Positions 22,701-31,075 of a stretch of 64,000 nucleotides of DNA are shown here, piece by piece. Every line of letters begins with the position of its first letter. Position 1 is the stretch's first letter. Origin of the DNA: Cyclobacteriaceae bacterium (lineage in GTDB: Bacteria > Bacteroidota > Bacteroidia > Cytophagales > Cyclobacteriaceae); assembly GCA_028281285.1 (NCBI GenBank), contig JANQKF010000004.1:32264-96263 (forward strand). Direction: 5' to 3'. The position numbers and the translations under genes were made by a program. The notes under the pieces are model-generated. The model saw only the letters and a list, made by a program, of their open reading frames with translations, was not told the DNA's origin and made no database searches.

Positions 22701-25112
22701 TTATTCGTATCGTAGCGTTTTTGCTGGATTTAGTTTAGATACGCGATTGATATGAAAACTCACTGTAACAAATGCGATGATTAGCGTGATCAACATGACC
22801 CAAATCACTCGGAAAGCATCAATCTCCGTGCGGTAGGAAAAATTATTAAGCCAATTCTCCATCAGGTACCAACCCACCGGGATTGCAATAACCAAGGCTA
22901 ACAAGACAGGAATTAAATAGCTCTTGATCAGGAGTTTAAAAATGCCTGTATTCGAAGAGCCCATAACTTTTCTTATGGTCACCTCTCTGATCCTGTTTTT
23001 CGCAGCGTAAGACACCAATCCCAGGAGTCCCAGGCAAGCGATAATGGTAATCAACACACAAAAGTAAAGAAGCAATTGTTGGAGGTTGGCTTCCGTTTGA
23101 TGTAAGTTCTTAAAACCATCATCAAGAAAAGTGTATTCCAGTGGGAAGAACGAGTTCAGATTCCCCCATTCTCTTTCAATGAAATCTATTCCGGCCTGAA
23201 GCTGATCACCCTGGAGTTTGACGAGCAGCTTCTTTGGAGTTTCGGAAATCACCAATATAATGGGTTGAATGAGGGAGTGCATCGACAGGGTGTGGAAGTC
23301 CTTAACCACACCGATGACCTCAAGATCGATCAGGTTACCCTCTTCATCGGTGCTCATGGCCAGCTTACGACCTATGGCTTGTTCATTACCTCCGAAGAAT
23401 TTTGCAGCCGTTTCATTAACCATGACTTTGGTCTCAGCATCATTACCGAACTGTTCATCAAAGAACCGTCCAGTCACTAACTGTACTCCGAGAGTCTGAA
23501 GGAAGTGATAATCCACCGACATGTATTCGGCTCCTGTGGAATTGTAAGTGCCATCAAGTTCTTTAATGTCCGTTAGCACTTGGACAAAAGGTTCTCCGGG
23601 TACTTCTTCAGAGTTAGCTATGGCCTTTATGGCCGGGTTCTTGAGCCATTCTGATTTGATGGCTTCGACTCTTTTTTGAACTGACGTATCACGAATCGAA
23701 ATGACCATCGTACTTTCCTTGTCAAATCCCAGGTCTCTATTGGCAATAAAATTCGACTGCTTTAGTACAATAGAGGTAGAGAATAAAAGGCCTGCAGCAA
23801 TAACGAATTGCAGAGTTACAAAAACCTTTCTTATCACCGACCTCTTGGATGATCCAGAAGAGCGGTTGTTCAATACTTCGGTAGGTCTTAAAGCCAATGC
23901 TGAAAGAGCAGGGTAAATGGCTGCAATCAAACTTATGAATAAGAAAAGTCCTACAAAGAACAGTATGTTGGATAGCTCCAGGATACTGATTAGGTCAATC
24001 TGGATTCCACTCATTTGATTGAATAGGGGCAATAAGAGATAGATTGAGCCAGCACTGAAGAGTGCCGATACAAAGGCCACTAACAGCGAATTGACTACCG
24101 TATGTAGAATTGTAGACTGTCGATCAGAGCCAAGTACCTTCCGAATACCGACTTCACGGATGCGCTGAATGGCCTTGGCCGTTGCCAGGTTAGCATAGTT
24201 GATACTCACTAAAAGAATGATCAGTATGCCGACTGTTGAAAATATGTAGACGTTGGTGATACTACCGTTGGGATAAGCTTCCCACTGCAGATTTGAGGTC
24301 AAATGAATATCGGTAACCGGTTGAAGAAATATCTTAGCACTACCTCCATACTGTTCAAAACTGGCTTTCATGTATTTGTCATAAAAGCCTGGTAGTTTTC
24401 CTTCGAACTCCTCTATGTTCGTATCACTTCCGAGCTTGATATAGGTATAGGTATGCCAACCCAGCCATCTACTCATTTCACCAGGACGTGCTTCGTTATG
24501 CCAGGATACCAGTGCCTCTATTGGAAGGTGAGTCATTTCCTGGGTAGATTTGATCACACCAGTCACGCGCAGGTCGACCTGATCATCTAATCGAATGATT
24601 TGTCCGAGGGCCGAGGTTTCATTAAACAGTGTTTTTGCCAAATCACTGGAGATGACTATTGAATTAGGTTGAGTTAAAGCATTATCAGGTGAGCCTTCGA
24701 GAAACTGCTGACTAAACACCTGGAAGTAAGTAGAGTCGGCATAGAAGATTTGATCATTCTTCAAAAGTTTGTCACCAACTTCTAATAGACCGGAATGGGC
24801 GAAAAGCCCATTTACGCCTGCCAATCTGGTATTTGCTTTCACCTCCGGAAATTCATCTTGAAGTGTCTTTCCGACAGGACGAGCAATATTGGCGAAGAGG
24901 TCGACCTTGTCATCAAATGTATATTCAACGCCCACTCGATAAAGGTCTTGTGCTTGTGCAAAATGCTTGTCATAAGAAGTTTCTGATCTGACGAAAATGA
25001 AAATCAGAAAGACCGCGGTAATCCCGAGTGTCAGGCCCAGAATGTTGGTTAAAGAATGGAGCAGATTCTTTTTTAGAGCGATAAGCTCTGCTTTGAGGAT
25101 GTGTTTAAGCAT
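22701..25112 (-). CDS. MacB/FtsX-type ABC transporter permease
   Basis: 803 residues with the two-module layout of Bacteroidota orphan permeases: an N-terminal membrane helix (SLTNILGLTLGITAVFLIFI), a periplasmic MacB-like domain (about 45-270), three membrane helices with the FtsX signature RIREVGIRKVLGSDRQ, a fourth helix group, a second periplasmic domain and a C-terminal FtsX domain with RIREVTIRKVMGSSNTG, ending NPAKTLRYE. No ATPase is encoded nearby, so it must use one from elsewhere or act otherwise. Substrate unknown. It is the last of three same-strand permease genes and has a 175-base gap to the next. Confidence 0.9.
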   Translation of the reverse strand: MLKHILKAELIALKKNLLHSLTNILGLTLGITAVFLIFIFVRSETSYDKHFAQAQDLYRVGVEYTFDDKVDLFANIARPVGKTLQDEFPEVKANTRLAGVNGLFAHSGLLEVGDKLLKNDQIFYADSTYFQVFSQQFLEGSPDNALTQPNSIVISSDLAKTLFNETSALGQIIRLDDQVDLRVTGVIKSTQEMTHLPIEALVSWHNEARPGEMSRWLGWHTYTYIKLGSDTNIEEFEGKLPGFYDKYMKASFEQYGGSAKIFLQPVTDIHLTSNLQWEAYPNGSITNVYIFSTVGILIILLVSINYANLATAKAIQRIREVGIRKVLGSDRQSTILHTVVNSLLVAFVSALFSAGSIYLLLPLFNQMSGIQIDLISILELSNILFFVGLFLFISLIAAIYPALSALALRPTEVLNNRSSGSSKRSVIRKVFVTLQFVIAAGLLFSTSIVLKQSNFIANRDLGFDKESTMVISIRDTSVQKRVEAIKSEWLKNPAIKAIANSEEVPGEPFVQVLTDIKELDGTYNSTGAEYMSVDYHFLQTLGVQLVTGRFFDEQFGNDAETKVMVNETAAKFFGGNEQAIGRKLAMSTDEEGNLIDLEVIGVVKDFHTLSMHSLIQPIILVISETPKKLLVKLQGDQLQAGIDFIEREWGNLNSFFPLEYTFLDDGFKNLHQTEANLQQLLLYFCVLITIIACLGLLGLVSYAAKNRIREVTIRKVMGSSNTGIFKLLIKSYLIPVLLALVIAIPVGWYLMENWLNNFSYRTEIDAFRVIWVMLITLIIAFVTVSFHINRVSKLNPAKTLRYE

Positions 25113-25232
25113 GTCTGTTTCGGTTGATGGAAAAAATGTTTTACTAGTTTTTATCCAAACACATATTGCTTAGTCACACTTATTTACAACACCCTGAAGA
25201 GCATAATGACCTTACTATGAAGACTTAAGAAC

Positions 25233-25260
25233 AAAAAAAGACCTTGTTTGAAGGTCTTTT
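25233..25260 (-). terminator. Intrinsic terminator after the 25288 permease
   Basis: AAGACCTT (25238-25245) pairs with AAGGTCTT (25251-25258); the minus strand continues into a T-run. Confidence 0.85.
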
Positions 25261-25287
25261 CAGTTTGAGGTATAGTTAGTAATTATG

Positions 25288-27750
25288 TCATTCGTAGCGT
25301 AATGCCTTCACAGGATTCTGTCTGGCTGCTTTGAGGGAGTGGAAACTTACCGTCAGGAAGGCCACCAAAAGCGACAACAAGCCTGCAATCCCAGCTGCCA
25401 TGATGATCAAGGTCTGCAATGGCATCTGATACGCGAACACGGTTAACCAATCTTCAATGATCAAATAGGCCACAGGAGTGGCAACAACAAATCCTACAAA
25501 TACAAGGATCATGATGTCTTTAAAAATTAGCATCACCAGCTGATAAGTCGTTGCACCTAGTACTTTTCTTACCCCGATTTCTTTGATCCTTGTTGAGGTG
25601 GAGAACGAAGAAAGACCCAACAGCCCCAGGCAGGAAATCAGAATACAGATATAGGAAAGGATCCCAGTCAATCGGCTCTGCTTGCGGTCTCCTCGATAAA
25701 GCCCTTCCGCCTGTTGATCCAGAAAGGTGTACTCAAAAGGATGACTAGGATCAAGCTGCGCAAATCTACCCTCCAAGAAGTTCATGGTTTGATTTAAGGT
25801 GCCGTCTTTGATATGGACCACGAAGGCAGGCAAAGCAAAAACCGGAGCGCCCTGCAACTGATACCTGAAGATTACAGTGGGTTCCACTTTGACATGCAAT
25901 GAAAAAGCATTGAAGTCTTTGACCACGCCAATCACTCGAGTAGGATTAGGATTTCCAATTCCTGAAACCACTTTTCCAATGGGGTCGGTCCATCCCATTT
26001 TCTTGACTACTGTTTCGTTTACGATGGCGCCTTGAGTGATGTCAGTAGGCATGTTCTCATTAAAATCACGCCCTTCAACGATCTCCATTTGCATGGTTTC
26101 GATGAAGTTTTTACCCACATTCATCACATTGTACGTGTCCTGAGTATAGGCCGAATCACCTTCCAGTTCAATATTAAGTAAGTTACGGCTAGCCCCCAGC
26201 AAGCTGTTACCAACATTACCCTGATTATTAATTCCAAATGCATCGGTTATACCAAGAATGTTGGGGTTCTGCTTAAGCTCGGATTTGATAAACTCAATTC
26301 GACTTCTTACCAATGTGTCCTGCACCGGAATTACCACCATATTGTCTTTGTTAAAACCAAGGTCTTTGTCTCGCATAAAGCTGATCTGATCACCCATTAA
26401 CAAGGTAGAGATCACCACACCAATTGAAATGAAGAACTGAAAGGCCACGAGAACTCTTCTCATTAACAAGCTTCTGGGTCCCGACTTGACACTGCCTTTC
26501 ATGGCCACTAAAACAGAGATGGCTGAAAGATAAAAGGCTGGGTAGATCCCTGACAAGATTCCGATTAATAGAGCCATGCCTATTGAGCCAAAAAGTAAAA
26601 CCTGATTGGAGGCAAAGTCCAGGGTCAGTTCCCGGTCCATCAAACCCGAAAAGTCGGTGCCATGAATGAGGATGTTTACGATAAGTACTGCGAGTAGGAG
26701 AGAGAAGAAGGTAATTACCACTGATTCACTCATGAATTGACTAATCAATCTCCCCTTGCTGGATCCTAACACTTTTCGAACCCCTACTTCCTTTGAGCGG
26801 CTTGTCGCTCTGGCGGTTGCCAGGTTCATATAGTTGATACTGGCCAGAATCAAGATGAAAATTCCAATGGCCGTAAAGGATTGCGTATAGGCCTTATTTC
26901 CTGTGGGAAGGTCATATTGTACCTTCGAATTGAAGTGAATATCAGCTAATGGGACCAATCTTGGGGCGAAGTTTGCCTCACCCAGCTGTGCCTGGCGGGC
27001 GATGGGCTCCATGTGTTTTTCGAAGAATTCAGGAAAACGATCGTAAATATTAGTCACGTCATACCCATTTGGTAGCGTGATATAAGAATACAAAGCGATG
27101 TTCCACAGTTGACCTGCTCTCTGCTGAGCGCTTAAAGGAGGCTGACCTGAAGTGATGGTGGTCAGCGAGATAAGTCCATCGTATGTCAAATGAACATTAT
27201 CCGGTAAATCTTTGATCAAGCCGGTGACCTTGTAGTTATTGATGTCAGTACTGAGGATCTTGTCCATCGGGTCGGTGTCACCAAAGAACTTTTTGGCCAT
27301 GGATTCGGTCAGGACGATGCTCCTGGGTTCATCCAAGGCTGTTTCAGGGTCACCTGCAATAAATTCATGGGTGAATACATTGAAAATTGAAGAGTCGGCA
27401 AAGAAGATGTTGTTCTGGAAAAACTGCTTGTCGTTGATCCGGAAGAGTTGCCTGCCCGCATTCTGGAATCGTACATAGGATTGGATTTCCGGAAATTCTT
27501 CCTTCATCATTTCGGCTAGCACAAAGGAGGTCAGGGCAAACTCATCGTCCTTAGGTCCAATCTTGAATTTGGACTCAATTCGATATATCTGTTCATGATT
27601 TATGTGGTGCTTGTCGTATGACAAATCGCTCTGGACATAGAGCAGAATGATAATGGCCACAGCAAGACCAATAGCTAATCCGAAGATATTGAGAAAGGAA
27701 TAGAATTTATTCCTTAGCAATACCCTGATTGCATAAGAGATACTCTTCAT
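25288..27750 (-). CDS. MacB/FtsX-type ABC transporter permease
   Basis: 820 residues with the same architecture: N-terminal helix, periplasmic domain (about 45-280), FtsX block with ATSRSKEVGVRKVLGSSKG, second periplasmic domain containing GVVKDFNAFSLHVKVEP, and C-terminal FtsX block with RIKEIGVRKVLGATTYQ, ending NPVKALRYE. It is very similar to the neighbouring permease at 27975 throughout, consistent with a tandem duplication, while the one at 22701 is more distant. It has its own terminator and is followed by a gap, so it may be transcribed alone. Substrate unknown. Confidence 0.9.
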   Translation of the reverse strand: MKSISYAIRVLLRNKFYSFLNIFGLAIGLAVAIIILLYVQSDLSYDKHHINHEQIYRIESKFKIGPKDDEFALTSFVLAEMMKEEFPEIQSYVRFQNAGRQLFRINDKQFFQNNIFFADSSIFNVFTHEFIAGDPETALDEPRSIVLTESMAKKFFGDTDPMDKILSTDINNYKVTGLIKDLPDNVHLTYDGLISLTTITSGQPPLSAQQRAGQLWNIALYSYITLPNGYDVTNIYDRFPEFFEKHMEPIARQAQLGEANFAPRLVPLADIHFNSKVQYDLPTGNKAYTQSFTAIGIFILILASINYMNLATARATSRSKEVGVRKVLGSSKGRLISQFMSESVVITFFSLLLAVLIVNILIHGTDFSGLMDRELTLDFASNQVLLFGSIGMALLIGILSGIYPAFYLSAISVLVAMKGSVKSGPRSLLMRRVLVAFQFFISIGVVISTLLMGDQISFMRDKDLGFNKDNMVVIPVQDTLVRSRIEFIKSELKQNPNILGITDAFGINNQGNVGNSLLGASRNLLNIELEGDSAYTQDTYNVMNVGKNFIETMQMEIVEGRDFNENMPTDITQGAIVNETVVKKMGWTDPIGKVVSGIGNPNPTRVIGVVKDFNAFSLHVKVEPTVIFRYQLQGAPVFALPAFVVHIKDGTLNQTMNFLEGRFAQLDPSHPFEYTFLDQQAEGLYRGDRKQSRLTGILSYICILISCLGLLGLSSFSTSTRIKEIGVRKVLGATTYQLVMLIFKDIMILVFVGFVVATPVAYLIIEDWLTVFAYQMPLQTLIIMAAGIAGLLSLLVAFLTVSFHSLKAARQNPVKALRYE

Positions 27751-27924
27751 TTTATAAACACGTGTTTTCTATCCGGTCAAAACAGACCATAGAATGTGCC
27801 AATTGCGTCTTTTTGTTGTAATCATCTGAAATTCAAAAACTTGTAAATGGAGAGGCTTTTTTCATTTTCGGTAATTGTGCGTAATCGCACTCAATTATGA
27901 ACGAATCTGGACAGGCTCTTAACT

Positions 27925-27949
27925 AAAAAAGGGAGCCGAAGCTCCCTTT
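27925..27949 (-). terminator. Intrinsic terminator after the 27975 permease
   Basis: AAAGGGAGC (27928-27936) pairs with GCTCCCTTT (27941-27949) around CGAA (TTCG on the minus strand), followed on the minus strand by TTTTTT. Confidence 0.9.
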
Positions 27950-27974
27950 CATCCAAATCATGACCGACAATTGA

Positions 27975-30446
27975 TTATTCGTAACGTAAGGCTTTAACCG
28001 GGTTCTGATTGGCCGCACGTAAGGAGTGATAACTCACCGTCAGAAAGGCGATAATAACCGCCAATACGCCAGACAATACGGCAGCCAATGCCAAGGTTTG
28101 TACCAATGGCATTTGATAGGCAAACTCCTGAAGCCACTGATTGATGATGTAATAAGTTACCGGTAGTGAGAGTACAAACCCAATGATGATCAGCAACAAC
28201 ACATCTTTGAAAATCATATAGACCAGTTGTGGTACTGAAGCTCCCAGTACTTTTCTTACTCCAATCTCCTTGATTCTGCGAGACGTGCTAAAACTTGCAA
28301 GTCCCAACAGTCCGAGGCAGCTAATGAATATGCAGATGAAGGAGAGGAATCCGGTAAGTTGGCTTTGCCTTTCATCGGCTCGATACAGTTCTTCTGCTCG
28401 AACATCCAGGAATCGATATTCAAAGGGGTGTCCGGGATCCAAATCAACAAACGTCTGCTCTATGAAGTCCATGGTGCCACGAAGACCATTGCCACTCACA
28501 TTGATGTGGAATGATGGCAGCCCTCCACCTGATTGAAGAACGAAGGGATGAAACTTCCAGTGAAACATCACCATGGGCTCAATAGCGGTATGCAATGAGA
28601 AGGCATTGAAATCTTTTACTACCCCGATGACTTTAGGATTTGGTAATCCTGGAATTGGGAGTCCAACATCGCGACCTAATGGTTCTGCCCATCCCATCTG
28701 TTTGACCATGGCTTCATTCACCAAAACTCCACTGGATGGATCCGAGGGCTGGTTTTTGTCGAAGTCACGTCCTTTTGCAATTTCCAACTTCATGGTCTTC
28801 ACATAGTCGTCCCCAATGAACATGACCGGGTAGGTTTGATTGGCCGCAACAGAATCCGCTGTTTCAGCTATGATCATTGATTTGCTCGCTCCGAGAAGGT
28901 TGTTGCCCAATGTAGCATCACCACCAACTACTATAGCATCAGTTACTCCTAGTACTCCTGGGTTCTTCATCAATTCTGCCTTAATAAAATCAGCACGATT
29001 AAGTACTGCAGTGTCCTGCATATTGACGATTACCACATTGTCCTTATTGAAGCCAAGATCCTGATCGCTCAAAAACTCAATTTGGTTTTTCATCATCAGG
29101 GTTGAGATGATGACGGCAATTGATACGAAGAACTGGAACGCTACTAAAATCCTGCGCATATTCATGCTGCCCCTTCCACTTTTTGCAGTGCCCTTCAATG
29201 CTCCAACTGTGGAAATAGATGACAAGAAAAATGCGGGATACAGTCCTGAGATAATCCCGATGACCAGTGTGATTCCTATAAAAGTCAGACTAAAATCAAG
29301 GTTTTGGATTGGGTCGAATATCAGTGTTTTGTCCAGCATATTGGTGAGCCCAACACCATTGACGAGTAGCGTAACAAAGCCTACTCCCAAGAGGAGTGAG
29401 ATCAATGCAATAATTACTGACTCGCTCAAGAACTGCGTTACGAGCGCTCTCTTGGTTGAGCCTAGTGCTTTTCGTACACCCACTTCCTTGGATCTGTTGA
29501 CAGAACGAGCCGAAGCCAGATTCATGTAATTGATCGAAGCGAGTAATAGAATAAATATTCCGATTGCAGTGAATATGTAAGTATAATTCTGGTTACCTGT
29601 GGGCAAGTCAAACTGTGGTGGATTCTTGGTGAAGTGCATTTCTGCGATTGGCATAAATGCAGGTTCAAACCCAATATCCAGATTTGCGGCTTGCACAAAC
29701 GGAAGCATGTACTTATCATAAAAGCGATCGAACTGATCTAGTACCTGCCGGGCACCATTCGGTTGCCTGAAGAGTATGAATACAAAGTCAGTTGGTTGCC
29801 ATAGTCCGCCTTGTTGTTTTTGGAGTTCCAGAGCCTGCTTGTCCGTTTCAAGAGTGACGTAAGACATCAACCCATCAATTGGGATATGCACATTTTCCGG
29901 AACGTCCTTCATGATGCCGTTGACCTGAAATCGTCCGGTAGGTGTTTCCAGGATTTCACCAATGGGGTCCTCGTCACCAAAATGTTTTTTGGCCAGACTT
30001 TCGGTAAGAATTATTGTGTTTGGATTGTCCAAAACAGTAGCCGGATCACCGACCAATAATTCATAGTCAAAAACCGAGAACATTGAGGTATCGGCATAGA
30101 ATATACCGTTCTCAAAGAAGTTCTTGTCCCCGTATTTGAAAAGAACCCTGCCGGCAGGGCGCATTCGTACGTAATTCTCAATTTCTGTGTATTCGGTCAT
30201 CAACGCCTGTGGCAGGAATTGAGAGGAAACAGAGAAATTGTCTGCTTTGCCACCTATAATATAGGTGGAGGTGACCCTGTAAATGCGCTCGTGCTCACTG
30301 TGCATTTTATCGTAACTCAGATCGCTTTGAACGTAGAGGAAAATAATCATTGATACACCAAGACCTACTGCAAGGCCAAGGATATTAAGTAGTGAGTAAA
30401 ACTTGTTTTTAAGTAGTACCCGAATTGCGAAGGTGATATTCTTCAT
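27975..30446 (-). CDS. MacB/FtsX-type ABC transporter permease
   Basis: 823 residues; paralogue of the 25288 product in tandem. FtsX blocks: SVNRSKEVGVRKALGSTKRA and RRIKEIGVRKVLGASVPQ; the second periplasmic domain has GVVKDFNAFSLHTAIEP; the end is NPVKALRYE. Differences from its neighbour are concentrated in the periplasmic domains, as expected if they bind different substrates. It diverges from the PadR gene at 30746 over 299 bases, so the PadR protein could control it as well as the downstream permease (inference). Confidence 0.9.
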   Translation of the reverse strand: MKNITFAIRVLLKNKFYSLLNILGLAVGLGVSMIIFLYVQSDLSYDKMHSEHERIYRVTSTYIIGGKADNFSVSSQFLPQALMTEYTEIENYVRMRPAGRVLFKYGDKNFFENGIFYADTSMFSVFDYELLVGDPATVLDNPNTIILTESLAKKHFGDEDPIGEILETPTGRFQVNGIMKDVPENVHIPIDGLMSYVTLETDKQALELQKQQGGLWQPTDFVFILFRQPNGARQVLDQFDRFYDKYMLPFVQAANLDIGFEPAFMPIAEMHFTKNPPQFDLPTGNQNYTYIFTAIGIFILLLASINYMNLASARSVNRSKEVGVRKALGSTKRALVTQFLSESVIIALISLLLGVGFVTLLVNGVGLTNMLDKTLIFDPIQNLDFSLTFIGITLVIGIISGLYPAFFLSSISTVGALKGTAKSGRGSMNMRRILVAFQFFVSIAVIISTLMMKNQIEFLSDQDLGFNKDNVVIVNMQDTAVLNRADFIKAELMKNPGVLGVTDAIVVGGDATLGNNLLGASKSMIIAETADSVAANQTYPVMFIGDDYVKTMKLEIAKGRDFDKNQPSDPSSGVLVNEAMVKQMGWAEPLGRDVGLPIPGLPNPKVIGVVKDFNAFSLHTAIEPMVMFHWKFHPFVLQSGGGLPSFHINVSGNGLRGTMDFIEQTFVDLDPGHPFEYRFLDVRAEELYRADERQSQLTGFLSFICIFISCLGLLGLASFSTSRRIKEIGVRKVLGASVPQLVYMIFKDVLLLIIIGFVLSLPVTYYIINQWLQEFAYQMPLVQTLALAAVLSGVLAVIIAFLTVSYHSLRAANQNPVKALRYE

Positions 30447-30670
30447 GACCGATGTTTTGAGTTATTCCAATGTAAAAGTGCGTTTAAATGCGGTTCCTTG
30501 AACCTTCAAATTGTTAAGCGATTCATTTTTACGGATGTGTGGAACGCGATACCGCTGAACGGAAGAGGGAATTTTGCTTTTTTCCATGGCGATGTAACCT
30601 ATTGCCGACTAATGAGTCTTTTGATAGTAGTCGGCTCTACCCGCTAAAGGTTCATTGCGTTTAGAAATTT

Positions 30671-30706
30671 TAGCGAAAGATTGATTGATGAATAATAATT
30701 TCGCTA
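30671..30706. promoter_or_regulatory. 8-bp inverted repeat upstream of padR-like gene
   Basis: TAGCGAAA (30671-30678) and TTTCGCTA (30699-30706) are exact complements separated by 20 bases, in the spacer between the divergent permease and PadR genes. A regulator site is plausible. Confidence 0.4.
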
Positions 30707-30718
30707 GTTTGTCATTAT

Positions 30719-30732
30719 ATTATTTACATAAT
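30719..30732. promoter_or_regulatory. Palindrome just before the PadR start codon
   Basis: ATTAT-TTAC-ATAAT ends 13 bases before the ATG at 30746, where PadR proteins commonly autorepress. It does not match the classical ATGT-N8-ACAT operator, so assignment to this PadR is inference. Confidence 0.4.
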
Positions 30733-30745
30733 AGTAAAATATAAA

Positions 30746-31075
30746 ATGAAAGGCACCTACCTGGGAGAGTTCGAAGAAGTAGTCTTATTGACGGTGGCCA
30801 TGCTGGATGACTCCGGTTATGGGATATCTGTCAAGCGAGAAGTGGAGAAACGCACGGAGCGCACTATCAACCTTAGTGCGATCCATTCCACCTTGTATCG
30901 CTTGGAGAAGAAAGGTTTTCTTAATTCAAGATTAGGAGAATCCACCAATGTAAGAGGAGGGAAGAGAAAACGGATTTTTTATATCACTCCATTTGGCGTG
31001 AAAAGCTTGAAAGAGACAAAATCCTTAAGAGAAGATATCTGGAACTCAATACCAACTTATGTCTTACAACAGTGA
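30746..31075 (+). CDS. PadR-family transcriptional regulator
   Basis: 109 residues with the PadR winged helix: LGEFEEVVLLTVAMLDDSGY at the start, RTERTINLSAIHSTLYRLEK (recognition helix) and the wing GKRKRIFYITPFGVKSL. It is a short form without the C-terminal dimerisation helix of longer PadR proteins. The stop overlaps the start of the downstream permease by 17 bases, a standard Bacteroidota pairing in which PadR represses the permease gene. Confidence 0.92.
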   Translation: MKGTYLGEFEEVVLLTVAMLDDSGYGISVKREVEKRTERTINLSAIHSTLYRLEKKGFLNSRLGESTNVRGGKRKRIFYITPFGVKSLKETKSLREDIWNSIPTYVLQQ

